DNA of 64,000 bases from NCBI RefSeq assembly GCF_000005505.3, contig NC_016134.3:11948624-12012623 (forward strand). Reading direction: 5' to 3'. Source of the stretch: Brachypodium distachyon (taxonomy: Eukaryota > Streptophyta > Magnoliopsida > Poales > Poaceae). Positions 47,401-58,280 of this stretch are shown in pieces (position 1 is the stretch's first letter; the number at the start of each line of letters is the position of its first letter). Made by a program: the position numbers and the translations under genes. The notes under the pieces were generated by a model. The model worked only from the letters and a program-made list of their open reading frames with translations. It made no database searches and was not told the DNA's origin.

Positions 47401-48293
47401 TTCTCTCGTGACCACTAAATTACAAGGGTAAAGCAGATCTGGTGGGAAATTTTACGATGCTCCCAAGAGGGGCCTCAATTGAGCAGTGTATGTAATAAGT
47501 TGTCAACGTTGCAATTTAAAGTGTACTATACCAGATTTCCTTTTTTTCTTTCTCAGGAGCATTTGCTATTACACGATTAAATTTAATTAGGTTTGCCTAA
47601 CATCACGGTTAGTTTATCGAGATATCTGCCGCCCAATACCATTTTACCCAACATCAGAAAAAATAGGATCTTGCCTCCCCAACCAATCAACAAAAACTGA
47701 ACAGAAGCACCAAAAACTTTAGCTGGCAACAAAGTCAACGGCAACAAACCATACCATAGTCATTCATGAACTTCTTATGGCGATCGTAAGCATTGAGCCC
47801 CCGGATGTGCGACTGGTACTGCCTGCATCCACCCCCAAAAACTCATGAGATAAGACGCCGGTCAGCCATAGAGATCCAAAAGCTAGCGCGACAAACAAAA
47901 GCAGCTCAGTCTCACTCTCCCCTACTGAAATGATGAATCAAATCACACAGCTAAACTACTTCCTCCAAGGATAAACAGAGATGGCAAAAGAGTCGGGTAA
48001 GGGTTCGTGGACACCCATCATTTCGCCTAGTCGACCCATCCCCAGCACATGGTGAAGCACTAGGAAAGAGATCTAAAGACAGTAATCTACACCTGTATCG
48101 AAGAAATTTCAGATCTACGAAAGCAGATCTGTGCCAGGGAAAGGAGATCAAAACAACAACAGAGGAAATTAAAACCGGAGGTAGACAGAGAAAGTGGGAT
48201 TGGGGATCCGTGGGAGGGGATGATGCGCACGCACGTCTTCCTCTCCTCCTTGTCGTAGATGGCGGATCTGAGCCGCCCCAGCGACGCCGCCAT
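41429..48293 (-). CDS. FRA10AC1 family protein, 11 coding exons
   Basis: I rebuilt the coding exons on the minus strand from GT-AG sites and consistent phase: 48235-48293, 47755-47822, 44417-44498, 44228-44311, 43551-43590, 43021-43066, 42595-42653, 42418-42485, 42117-42218, 41966-42036, 41429-41508. They total 759 bases, giving 252 residues and a stop. Family hallmarks in order are HIRGLNAYDRHKKFMNDYV, FILSEEDDVDSTWEKRLVKR, CIADMTAYKKGK, IGLRWRTEKEVISGKG, QFVCGNKKCNE with VNFSYVEAGEQKQALVKL, a basic lysine-rich tail, and the acidic end FDEFLEGMFL. The paired cysteines (CGNKKC and ACKRC) are present, as in a zinc-binding fold. Family members are nuclear proteins linked to pre-mRNA splicing. 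Intron 2 is 3.3 kb and filled with repeats. Confidence 0.9.
45640..47170. repeat. degenerate tandem repeats in intron 2 of the FRA10AC1 gene
   Basis: About four diverged units share anchors in the same order: aattatttttaaatattt (45643, 46000, 46914), agatctacata (near 45817, 46131, 46658, 47042), ggcattatac (45861, 46175, 46701, 47087) and cagtgaaatcc..aaagttga. Unit length is roughly 350 bp, with truncations. A 352-bp MITE interrupts the second unit. Confidence 0.7.
46187..46538. mobile_element. Stowaway-like MITE inside the intron 2 repeat array
   Basis: It begins CTCCCTCCATCCAAATTTAT and ends GAAGTAGGGAG, after TA. The other repeat units read straight through this point (ggcattatacta then ccatttatc), giving an internal empty site. 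The right terminus matches the left only loosely. Confidence 0.6.
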
Positions 48294-48335
48294 CGCGCTC
48301 GTGCGCCACCAGCCTTCCCGTCCCCTCCTCTCGTT

Positions 48336-48344
48336 TTTAGGGTT
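48336..48344 (-). promoter_or_regulatory. telo-box in the FRA10AC1 gene upstream region
   Basis: Minus strand AACCCTAAA, 43 bases upstream of the ATG. With the TGGGCC and TGGGCT motifs at 48452-48457 and 48471-48476 and AGCCCA at 48427-48432, this forms the telo-box plus site II combination common in promoters of plant translation, ribosome and RNA-processing genes. Confidence 0.5.
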
Positions 48345-48802
48345 CCGGGTGTGTGGTCGCTCGGGTGGTCTGCTGCCCTGTCGCCATGGATTCGTTGTAC
48401 TTTTGTAGGGCTTGACTTGGCCTAAGAGCCCAAGATAACTAGGGTATGGTTTGGGCCTTTTGCAAAGATGTGGGCTGAAGCCTTTGCTAATGCCTCTGAA
48501 AAAAATGCTAAAGCTTTTTTTTTGCAAAACTCGCATTATCGAGTTAACGGCGTTTTCATTCTCAGAAATGGAGTTTACGGATTATTTTCTACTTTATAAA
48601 GGTACAAAATTCTAAAGTGGGGTGAATAGAGTGAATTTTACAAAGGTGAGAAATTCTGAAGTGCGGTGTTTTTAGGAGCACAATGCGAGTTGCAAGACAT
48701 TTTTCCGAAGCGTTTTCTCATCTCAGCGTGTACAGTATCTCACTTTTTTTCTCTTTAGGCATTAACTTCGTACAATATAGATAAATTGTTGTGGACGATT
48801 AA

Positions 48803-48976
48803 GGATCTGTTTGGTTTCCGATCTGCGGTGAGCGTAACAGGGCGAACGAAAATTTCGGGCGTTTAGTTCCCAATCAGCAGTGAGTGGAGCGGTCCGTCAA
48901 AGCTAATTCTTTCTTAATATGATGGCTCGCTCCACGATCTGCTGGGCACTGACCCCATCGTCAACCAAACAGATCC
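48803..48976. mobile_element. Tourist-like MITE (PIF/Harbinger), 174 bp
   Basis: Perfect 14-bp inverted ends GGATCTGTTTGGTT, flanked on both sides by the 3-bp target duplication TAA (48800-48802, 48977-48979). Non-coding. Confidence 0.88.
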
Positions 48977-48996
48977 TAAGAGATGGCATCGTGTAA

Positions 48997-49941
48997 GAGC
49001 ATTTTCAATGAGATCCCCAAATTTTGTTTCAAAATGTTCTATTTTTGTCTGTTTTATAGGGAGCCAAGTGGACGTGTCTTCACCCAGTGTCCGCCTCCCT
49101 TACCCAATGGCATCCCAAATTTCTTTCCCCAAATTTATTTTTCCTTTTTTTTATTTTCTTTCCATCTCTTTCCTCCGCAAATCCCTGTCTTCTTCCCGTG
49201 GTGCTCCCATCCCCATCTCCTCCGCATCTCCCGTCTTCCCATCCCCAGCAACCCAGAGCACTGCCTGGGGGAGATATGGCCGATCCATATCCCATCTCCT
49301 TCCCGTGGTGCTCACTGCTCCACATCCCCGTCTCCTCCACATCTCCCTCTCTCCATCCACAGCTTCCAATCTCCTCCACAGCTTTCCATCTACTCCACAT
49401 CTCCGGCAACAAGGCACGCCGGGGGTAGGCTGGTCTTCCACGTAGCGCCTCTTGCGGGGGAAATCATAGAGGAGGAGGTGGGCAGGGGCTCTTGCTCTGC
49501 GTGGTGACGAAGGAGGCCTGGGCGTCCGCCGCCCCACGCCACCGGCGCCGGAGAAGAAGCCCGACAAGAAGAGGCCGGCACCGGGTGCCTCGATCCCTTG
49601 CCCCGGCTCCGCCCGCACCCTGCCTCCGAGAGTTTGCTCGTGGAGTTATTGGGGGCAGCTGTGCTGGTTGCCGGAGGACGAGGAGACGGCCAGCGGCGGT
49701 CTACACCGTCGTGGGACGACCGGCGGCGACCACTGTGGCGCGCGTGCGAGAGAGAGAGAAAACGAGAAAAGGACTGTGAGTCTGCTTCTGTGTGCTGCGC
49801 CTGGGCCCAGGTCGGACATGCCCCAAACCTCTCCCAAATTTGGGGCAAGTTTGGGGACGTGTGCAGACAAATATGACATTTTGTCTGATGATTTTGTGAA
49901 TAAAATGTCAATAACTTTTGGGAATGCGATCGAAGATGCTC
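48997..49941. mobile_element. non-autonomous PIF/Harbinger-type element, 945 bp, GC-rich core
   Basis: The ends GAGCATTTTCAATGAGATCC and (complement of the right end) GAGCATCTTCGATCGCATTCC-type are inverted with a few mismatches. They are flanked by TAA on both sides (48994-48996, 49942-49944). The interior is GC-rich, with open frames on both strands but no transposase. It may include captured host DNA. Confidence 0.7.
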
Positions 49942-50527
49942 TAACGCCATTAGAGAGATCGACCTGATAAAGTATCCATGCTAAAGGTGTTCGCTTGTTT
50001 TTGTACCTGTAGAAAATAATCCGATGCATGTGACGCATCTAATAATGTGAGTTACAGTTGTACTACCATGCATTAAGAGAAAATGGTGTGTTAGCAAAGT
50101 TGTCACGCTCAGCATAGAAGAGAATAAAGAGATCAACAATTTCTTTTGTGAAGGAAGCAAAGCTAACATAACATGGAATATCTAAGAAAATCCTAGTAAC
50201 TAGAATCAAGATATTGACATCTCACTATCAAGCTTAAGTTTTGCTCCCCCGCCCTCACCCCGAGAATGTTTTTTGAGGCATTAGGTGAAAAAGAGGCTAT
50301 AACTTGCCTATAATTACATCTACTTTTATGACGTTTAGATAGCAACTCGTCTCAAATGTTAACTGTCAATCCACGAAACCAAACCAGAAAAAAAAATCCA
50401 AGAAAAATTGCGGCGCAAACCTAACAACCGTAATTATAATTTATAACATTTTGAAAATACTTCCCAAGGAAAATTCCGTGTGCAAAGTTTTTAAGTAGGC
50501 GAACTAGCCTAACCGTTTTAAATGATA
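49942..50527. other. AT-rich intergenic stretch
   Basis: No gene or recognisable element seen. Confidence 0.4.
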
Positions 50528-51733
50528 GAGTAAATTTTAAGAAACCACGGTTTTTGAGGCAGACTTCTCACAGAACCACAATTTTTTTTAATTTGCTCGT
50601 AAAACCACACATCTTGGGACTAATTGTCTCAACTTACCAAAAACTAATGTTTAAGCCGTTTTGACAATTTCCTTATATGTGGGGCCCGCTGTAAGTTGTC
50701 ACGTCGGACGCAAACCCGACCCGACCCGTTAACCCGGACACACTTTCAACTCTTTTTTCCGACTATATGATTTGTTTCTTTGATTTAGAGAGTTTTTACG
50801 GTACCCTGGTACTACTTAAATGATGTTGGAGTACCAGTGTACCACTTAAATCTGGGCCCTGGATTAAAAGGGTAGTTTAGTCTTTTTCTGTTGGTCTAAT
50901 TGCCGAACAAATCGTCGCGCATCTCGTAATAGAATCGAGACCATATCTTGGTCCATTCGCCGGAGCCATGCACGCAGCTGCCGATGCAGCGACGCCGTCC
51001 GTTTCTTGCGCTCACACATGCACGCTCTCTCCTCTCGCCTGGTATGGTATCGTTTTGCTTGCCGATCCTCTACACGACTGTGTCGCCGATGCCCACGCGC
51101 ACTTACGGCGCACCGGAAACCCTAGATTGATGACCCCACGGCCCCGCCTCGTCCTGTGTCTTGACCTTGCTGCAATGGCAAGGAACCGCTCGGCACTCGC
51201 CGTCCCTCCAACAGGCTGATCAACCCTGGCTTGGGCGATCATGCCTTCGTTGGCCCCTCGTCTCCACTGAGCCGCCTCTCCATGAAGCATCAAGATTCAA
51301 AGAATAATTAGTAGCTGGGATCGATTTGAATAGCAACTAGTAGTATTCTGTTCTGTAGCGGCTGTAAAGGACGGAGAAGGAACAGACCAAACAATCCTCA
51401 CGCAATTAGTACAATTTTGCCCTCCGACTTAAGGTACTCCGGTCGTTTATACTAGGTACTCCCTGAGATTAAGGATGGACTACCAGATGATACGAACCAC
51501 TGGATCGGAACAAATAAACGGTTCATATTAAATCCAGTGCACCGTAAAAGAGCTCTTGATTTAAATGATACTTATTGCGGGCCTCACATGTAACAAAATT
51601 GTCAGAATGGATTAAACATAAGTTTTTGGTAACTTGAGACAATCAACCCGAAGAAATTTGGTTTTGCGAGTAAATTATCAAAAACTGTGACTCCGTGAGA
51701 ACCATGCTGTGGTTCCTTAATTGAAATTTACTC
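50528..51733. mobile_element. Mutator-like element with about 170-bp inverted termini
   Basis: The first about 170 bases (gagtaaattttaagaaacca...) are matched, inverted and with many substitutions, by the last about 170 (...ttgaaatttactc). The flanks are taaatgata on the left and taaagata on the right, a likely 9-bp target duplication with one base lost. Inside, a second inverted pair (acggtaccctggtac near 50799 versus the complement near 51535) surrounds a GC-rich block (50880-51290) without transposase. This architecture is that of a non-autonomous MULE, perhaps one carrying a gene fragment. Confidence 0.7.
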
Positions 51734-53012
51734 TAAAGATACTCAAAGTTTGGATTCTTTTGACTACACATATATACAAGACATCAGCAGCCTTTCACAA
51801 CCTATCTGAAACTAGTCATTTTGCTGTCAAGATGAGCACACATACGTGTCACAATCCCATTTGTACGAGAGAACAAATCATTGGCACACGTCAACCTCCC
51901 AAGGAGGTAACCATGGTGACCTCATTGGCATCTAGAAACAGTTGTCAGTAGTGTGATACATCCGTGGGCCTTTTCTCTGAAAACGAATGTAGCAGAAGGA
52001 TTAATTCCAGAAGTCTATTACAACACTGGTTAAGATTTGGTCATTCATAGGGTAGCTTTTGATTGAATCTACACCGATCACTTTGTGTCTGAAGGAAACT
52101 TCTTGACTGCTTCCATGACGGGTCACATCGGCCAAAGCTTGATTGCTTTTGGTGGAATTAAATGGTGAGCACTCACCAAGGACAAGCAAAGGGGACATGA
52201 CCAGAAACCTACGCTTGCAACTTGCACGCTGGAAACTAGTTGGAAACACCTTGGATTAGAATTTGATCATATGGGGCTCCTTTTGGAATATCCTTTTATG
52301 TCAGGGTATTTTGCCTAAATTATTTTAAGGTGGTCACCTTGGATTGGAATTTGATCATATTGTGGGCTCCTTTTGGAATATCCTTTTATGCCAGGGTGTT
52401 TTTGCCTAAATTAATTTAAGGTGGCTGTCATAGCATGCAATAGGCTGCTTTGACTGACCTTTGGAATTTGGTTTTATTTGATGCTTATGATCTTCCTGGA
52501 GAAAGAAGGATTTAAGTGTTGGCTATCAACCCTCCCTCCCCCATTTCATGATTTGAGGCCTACTATGTAAACTCTATGAGTTTGATGATTCTTGTTCATT
52601 AGTATGTTTAATTTTCAATCGGCATTTTGTGTATCACATAGTAATTGTTTTTTCTTTGAATTTCAAATTATCCTATATTCTCTCATATGCTACTGCAATA
52701 TGATCAAAATGCAGAAGAAGACTCTAAAGAGTGCCATTGTTTTTTTGTCTCGATTAAGCATGAAGAGGTCACACTCCACCAAATATATCTCGACAATGAT
52801 TTCGAGATGTACAACCATTTACCTCGCCGTAATCCACCAAATGTCATATATTCCAATCTGCTTTGTGAGGGCACGTGCATCGGGGCCAATGTCATCTTTT
52901 TTTTAGCAAAGCAACGTAAAAGAATAATTGATGCGGAAATGAAAGGAATGGAAAGGCTGCAAGACTTCTCTTTAAGTAAGAGAAAATCTCTTAGTCACGT
53001 ATTTCTCAATTA
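51734..53012. other. intergenic, with an unidentified possible exon remnant
   Basis: On the plus strand around 52720-53010 a frame encodes a charged, non-repetitive segment (HEEVTLHQIYLDNDFEMYNH, KRIIDAEMKGMERLQDF) after a possible AG acceptor. It looks like protein but I do not recognise it and see no neighbouring exons. The rest has no gene. Confidence 0.35.
52247..52424. repeat. 88-bp tandem duplication
   Basis: Two adjacent copies, starting caccttggatt at 52247 and 52335, differ at several bases (for example atgtcaggg versus atgccaggg). It is intergenic. Confidence 0.85.
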
Positions 53013-53329
53013 AATTCCAGACACACTAAAAATTTAGAGGCACATAAATATTAAGGACTAATGTAACATAGAGAGATAGCTCATCTTAGACGTGAAAAGC
53101 TAAAAAACAAGTATCTTATCGACCACCGTACGTCCGTACGTACTAAGACAAATAAAAGAACTTTTACAAAATTACAAATAACACACAAATCCAAGGTGTA
53201 TGTTGAAAAAGGGCTTTGAGCTTCTCCTGAGATGAATCTGTCGAGACGTGTCGCCATCAGAGAATCCAAAGACAAAGCGAAAAAAAAAACTGGAGGAAGA
53301 ACAAGCTTGCTAACAAAGGAAAAAGAATG

Positions 53330-53337
53330 TATAAAAA
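53330..53337 (+). promoter_or_regulatory. TATA box of the guanylate kinase gene
   Basis: TATAAAAA, followed by a GC-richer, 5'-UTR-like segment (53360-53611) that ends at a plausible GT donor (aatcaag|gttggt). The next leader exon starts after the AG at 54103-54104. Confidence 0.55.
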
Positions 53338-54139
53338 CGCAAGGTCGCAGCTTCCAGCTCCGCACTCTAATTCATCCGGATTCTTCTCGAGAACCTCCGA
53401 GAGATCCCCTCATTAGTTTATCCACCTGACATGACGGATTGGCCAATCCATCGAGAATTGCTGCGAAATTGCGCCCCCCATTGCTGCTGTTCTTGCTCCC
53501 AAAGGGAAATTTCTCTGTACTTGTCTGGCTTCTTTGCTCGTTCCCTTCATCTATCCCCAAAGCTGGTCTCTTACGCCGTAAAGATCGCCGGATCTCCTGC
53601 GGTGAATCAAGGTTGGTTTTGGGGCCCCGCTCGGGTAGATTTGCCGTCTATTGGGTGGTTCCTTTCTTGGTTGCTGATCCTCTTTCGCCTATCGAGTTGG
53701 TTGGAGAATGCAATGGGATTCGGTCTCTGCTTTCCTCTTACCCGAACTTATCTCCGTTTATTAAAGATGTAGATTTGTTAGCGAGTGGTATGAATGGTTA
53801 GGTGTTTTGTTTTGTAGCCCAGAACTACAGATTCTTGTTGTTCTACTTCATACATGTAGGAGAATATGGACATATGATTTCACCTTGTTCCTATTCGATG
53901 CTTGATGCAAGTAGGGATAGTTATATTATTACTGTTGCAGCAACAGACGACAAATTAACAAAGTGTGGTACCCAAAATAGGTAGATCTCTTGTTTTAGTA
54001 AATGCTCAGGTTAGTTAGCTGACTACCATGTGTAAAGATGGCTGATTTCTACAATTGCTTCATTGGTGTGTAGTGTACTGATGATACCGAATTTGCTTCT
54101 CCAGGTTAAGGGATAACAGGATACTAGATTAAGCCTTCC

Positions 54140-56764
54140 ATGGTGAGATCATAGTTTCGGCACTATTCACACGTCTTTTGTTTTCAGAATCCAGTGTTTT
54201 CTAGCACGTGATGGCTATCTCTAATTACAATCAGTTAAACAGGGTGAAGAGGTACCAGACTTTTGTAATGAGAAAGTCATCTTGGAAGCCAAGGATTTCA
54301 GGACAGCCACAACTGTTGGTGATAAGACTGTATGTTGGCTGTGAATCACTTGTATTTCCCATAAATATCTGAGTTGTCCTATGTATGCTAATCCTGTACC
54401 TATGACAGCTTTCGTACAATTATTGTGTACGTTTAACTGTGTTAGGTAGCATGTCAAAAAGCTTACTTACAGTTTGCTTGTAGTGCTAGGTGCTGTCCCA
54501 TCACTCTAAAGCTATAAGTATCAGCTGTAGCTGTCTTATCGATCTATTGTTTTAGTATCTAAAATAACAAGATCATGGTAAAATAACTGCAGTATTTTCA
54601 TGTAGGGTTGGTTTGCATGTATGTCAGATAGTTGTGTATTGTGATTTTGTTGCTTGGATGTTTAATGGGCTAGTGTAAATCTAATTCTTTTTGATATAAT
54701 CTTGTTTTGCAGTATGTGATCAGCACATTGGATGATGGGCCCAAGTCAACCAATAGCATTAGAATTCTGGATAAATTAACTCAAACTTGGTATGTATTCT
54801 ATCGTCTCAGTTTTTACTCTCTTGTTCTGCTTTTGCTTTGAGATGTCAGGCACCCTTATTCTTGGTCTTATGGCAGGATTGTGCCTACAGTACTTGGGAC
54901 ACAACCTATTCATTTTGAGGCACATTCTGCCATTCTGGTTAATGACGATAGGGTACTAGTAGTTGCCAAGAATGGTGCCCCACTAATTGACTCAATCTGG
55001 TTTCTTGAGGTGAGCGGTAGCAAATTAAAAACTCTCTGGTTTCATTGCCAGTTGGGTCAATTCAGTTGCTAAGTAAAGATGAGCTTCTCCTGGTTCCCAC
55101 AGAAAATCACACATTGTTCAGAAGAGATAAACCATTGTTTTGCTTGTTTGTTAAATCAAGTAATTGGGCTATCAACAAGAAGGCGGCGCCTTTTTTGCTG
55201 TTCTGTTTTAACCATGTCGATGGCTTAATGTTTTTAATATTCATATCAAATTATCACGGGGATTGGTATCGTCAATTTAGCTTGTAACTGTAACTTTGCT
55301 TGTATAATCCTATGTATTCATTCGATGGTAATACATTCGGCATGCCATCATTTTGATCCCTTTTCATGGTCCTACCTGATTAATCTGATAGCTTGTCTAT
55401 TTTCCCACTATGTTAGGTGAACACCTCCTTTGTTAAGCAGCAGTGCAAGATAAGAGGCACAGAAGTTGTTGCCTGGAGCAAGGGAGTCCTAGGCAGGGGT
55501 CAAAAGCCAGTGGTGATTAGTGGGCCTTCTGGTGTTGGTAAAGGCACATTAATTGCTAAACTAATGAATGATTCCCCATCAAGATTTGGATTTTCTGTTA
55601 GCCATACCACAAGAGCTCCAAGGGAGCAGGAAATAGACGGAGTCCACTACCACTTTACAGAGCGAAGGAAGATGGAGAAAGAGATAAGTGAGGGAAAATT
55701 TCTTGAGTTTGCTAACGTCCATGGAAATTTGTATGGCACCAGTATTGAAGCAGTTGAAGCTGTAACAGATGAGGGGAAGGTAAAATGACTACAGTCTTCG
55801 CGTAGATGTTTCTGAAAGGGAATTTGTTTAATCTTTTTGTTGCTTTTGCACTAAAGAGGTGTATTCTCGACATTGACGTCCAAGGAGCTCAATCTGTGAG
55901 GGATTCTTCTCTTGAAGCACTATTCATCTTTGTATGCCCTCCATCATTTGAAGAACTGGAGAAGCGCCTCCGGGCACGGTAAGTGTAGTTTCTAAAAAAC
56001 AGTAACAGTCTAAGCTCATGCTGGCTATTGAAGTGTTGATTATGGTCTGGTGATCATAGCACCATACCATGTTTTGAGTTTTTGACTCATATACTCTTTG
56101 TTTATACAGGGGAACAGAAACTGAAGAACAAATCCAGAAACGGCTGAGAAATGCCAAGGCAGAGCTTGATCAGTCCAATACACCAGGTCTTTTCGATCAT
56201 TTTTTGGTGAATGACGACCTGGAAACATGCTATGAGAACTTGAAGGTAATCGAGCCAGCTCGGCAGAGCACTTCCATGCATTGTTTGCCCTGACAGGAAC
56301 CACTATCATATTTCCTCCCATTGTTCATAATGAATTAATGCAACCTGCAGAAGTTACTTCTGTTGGATGATGGAAGTTGTGTTTCAGATTATTCTTGCTG
56401 TGAGTTTTCGTATAACCTTTTCTTGAACTCCTATTTCCGACCACTTGTGCAATTTCTGACGGTTGCATTCCATTGGATGAAACAGCCACCACGGATAGCA
56501 AAGCCATGACATATTATACAGTTCTATCTAAAACAGATTCAGAAGTTCTACTGCAACCTGAGACTGGGAAAGTAGAAAAAGGAACTACAAGCATGTGAGC
56601 CACACTGTCTTTGATTTTACAGAATGTGATGCTATAAAATTTCAAGCTGACAGTTTGGTATGGATCTTTCCTTCCTCAGGCTTTCACTTGACCTGTCTTC
56701 GCTTTCGGGCGGCGCTCCTGGAGGTACACGGGGCATTAAGATATGCTCAGTTAACAAAGGTTAA
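54140..56764 (+). CDS. guanylate kinase with N-terminal kelch-like region, 10 coding exons
   Basis: Coding exons joined by GT-AG introns with consistent phase: 54140-54142, 54243-54329, 54713-54789, 54877-55009, 55417-55779, 55857-55978, 56110-56245, 56351-56399, 56486-56594, 56680-56764. They give 387 residues, about the usual length of this plant family. The enzyme phosphorylates GMP (and dGMP) with ATP to GDP, in the cytosol for this two-part type. Residues 30-100 are the kelch/galactose-oxidase-like part ([15 protein letters not shown]). The P-loop GPSGVGKG is at 136-143, followed by [34 protein letters not shown] and [13 protein letters not shown], all GMP-binding or lid motifs in order. 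The C-terminal [14 protein letters not shown] matches plant homologues. The first coding exon is just the ATG. Leader exons lie from about 53360. Confidence 0.9.
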
Positions 56765-58162
56765 AATGCCCATGAGATGACACAAAGTATACTCCAGCAG
56801 TGCATACTGCTAAGTTTTTGAACCGATTTGGTTGAGGCGACAGTTTCGGTCGTGGTTAGACGAGACATGAAAATATAGTGGTGGCAAAAATAAAGATAGT
56901 TCCTCTAGTTGCTTGCTCAGCTTCCGTTCCTTAGTTCTTCACTACTAGAATCAGCCAGATCTCGGCGTGAGCCCATCATTGAGACTTATCTGAAGAAGTT
57001 GTGAATTGAGCGTCCATTTATACTTAGCTAGGAACTTCTTTTGCTCTATGGATCAAGTTATTGAGTCTTAAATGTGTCTTTTTTACAAGAAGTTTGAAAC
57101 GTTTTGATTGTTTGCTTCTGGAGGGGGGTCATGGCTTTCTCAGGAAATCTTGGTGTTGATCCTTGTCAGAAAGAATCCTACATGCCAGTCATGCTGCACA
57201 TCAGCACATGGGGTCTTGATTCTCTTGGATGTGCTCCCTAGTCCCCAGATGAAAACACAATTGATTCAAATTTCATATACACAAGCAAAAGAAGAGGCAG
57301 CTGAATATTTTAACTAAATATCTTGCAATTTTGGCATATTAATATTTGAATACATTCAGTCTTTGTGTCTGAATATTTGAGGTATTTTTTATAATTTTAC
57401 CGATAGTTCCCTCTGTAATGTAATAAATGACTTGCAATTTTAGTAGATCGGTAGTTTATGGCATGACTGAGTCTGGATGGCAATGATTGAAGACGTCGAC
57501 TAGCGCTGGGCCTGATAATTGAGCGCTCAAAACTACCACAAAAATATCTGGACAAATATAGTCCAAACAACTCAAAGCATAAAAAATGTAATCTTTATCA
57601 GATTTTTTTTATAGAGGCTTCTACTCGGTGACAAAATATTAGATAAAATACCAAACATCTCACAAATTGAGTTGTCACTTTTAAGCAAAACTTCCATCTA
57701 AAAAAGCATATTCTCCAAACAACAAGAAACACAAAAAAAAACACACAGTGCCAACACGCACGTTTCACCAGCGACAAAAGATAGATAAAATTGTGTCATG
57801 CCGGGAAAAGAAGAAGATCAAACTATGTCACTAAATAAAATACTGCTGCGGATATAATACTCCACATCTCTACCCACCAAGAAAAGCACAAAATCAAGCC
57901 GCCTTCGAGGAAAATTTCCATCCAAAAGATTTAATAATGCAAAATAATCTTCATAAATAATTTTTACAAACAAAAAAAAGTTGCCCCGATCATTTCATCA
58001 CCTGTCACCTGTCTCATCTAAAATACACACGGTCTAAGAGCAGCTTATACGAGCTAAACAGGACGGCTTAAAAGAGAAAATAATCAGCACAATTCCACGT
58101 GGCGCGATCCCATTGGCTAGAAAAGGGGCCGGCCCACCCATTATTCTCTCGCTGTCCCTCTC
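56765..58162. other. 3' untranslated and intergenic stretch
   Basis: 56765 to about 57430 is probably the kinase 3' UTR and flank. 57480-58160 is AT-rich. No gene seen. Confidence 0.45.
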
Positions 58163-58169
58163 TATAAAA
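58163..58169 (+). promoter_or_regulatory. TATA box of the ARMC8-like gene
   Basis: TATAAAA, 118 bp before the ATG, with a TC-rich stretch just upstream, a usual plant core promoter layout. Confidence 0.65.
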
Positions 58170-58280
58170 ACACCAACCAAACATAAAGAAAGGCCGATAA
58201 AATAAAAATAAAAGGGAGCCCGGAGCGGCAAGAAGCCAATAACACCAGCACCTCTCGCCGTCCTCCCCCTGACCCCCCAG

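Noticed and set aside
49390..49950. 186-codon minus-strand frame
   Set aside because: It runs through the terminal repeat of the PIF/Harbinger-type element and overlaps other frames of similar length in GC-rich DNA.
53431..53801. 113- and 120-codon frames upstream of the guanylate kinase
   Set aside because: They lie in the leader region after the TATA box, cross a likely splice donor, and do not join the kinase frame or resemble the family's N-terminus.
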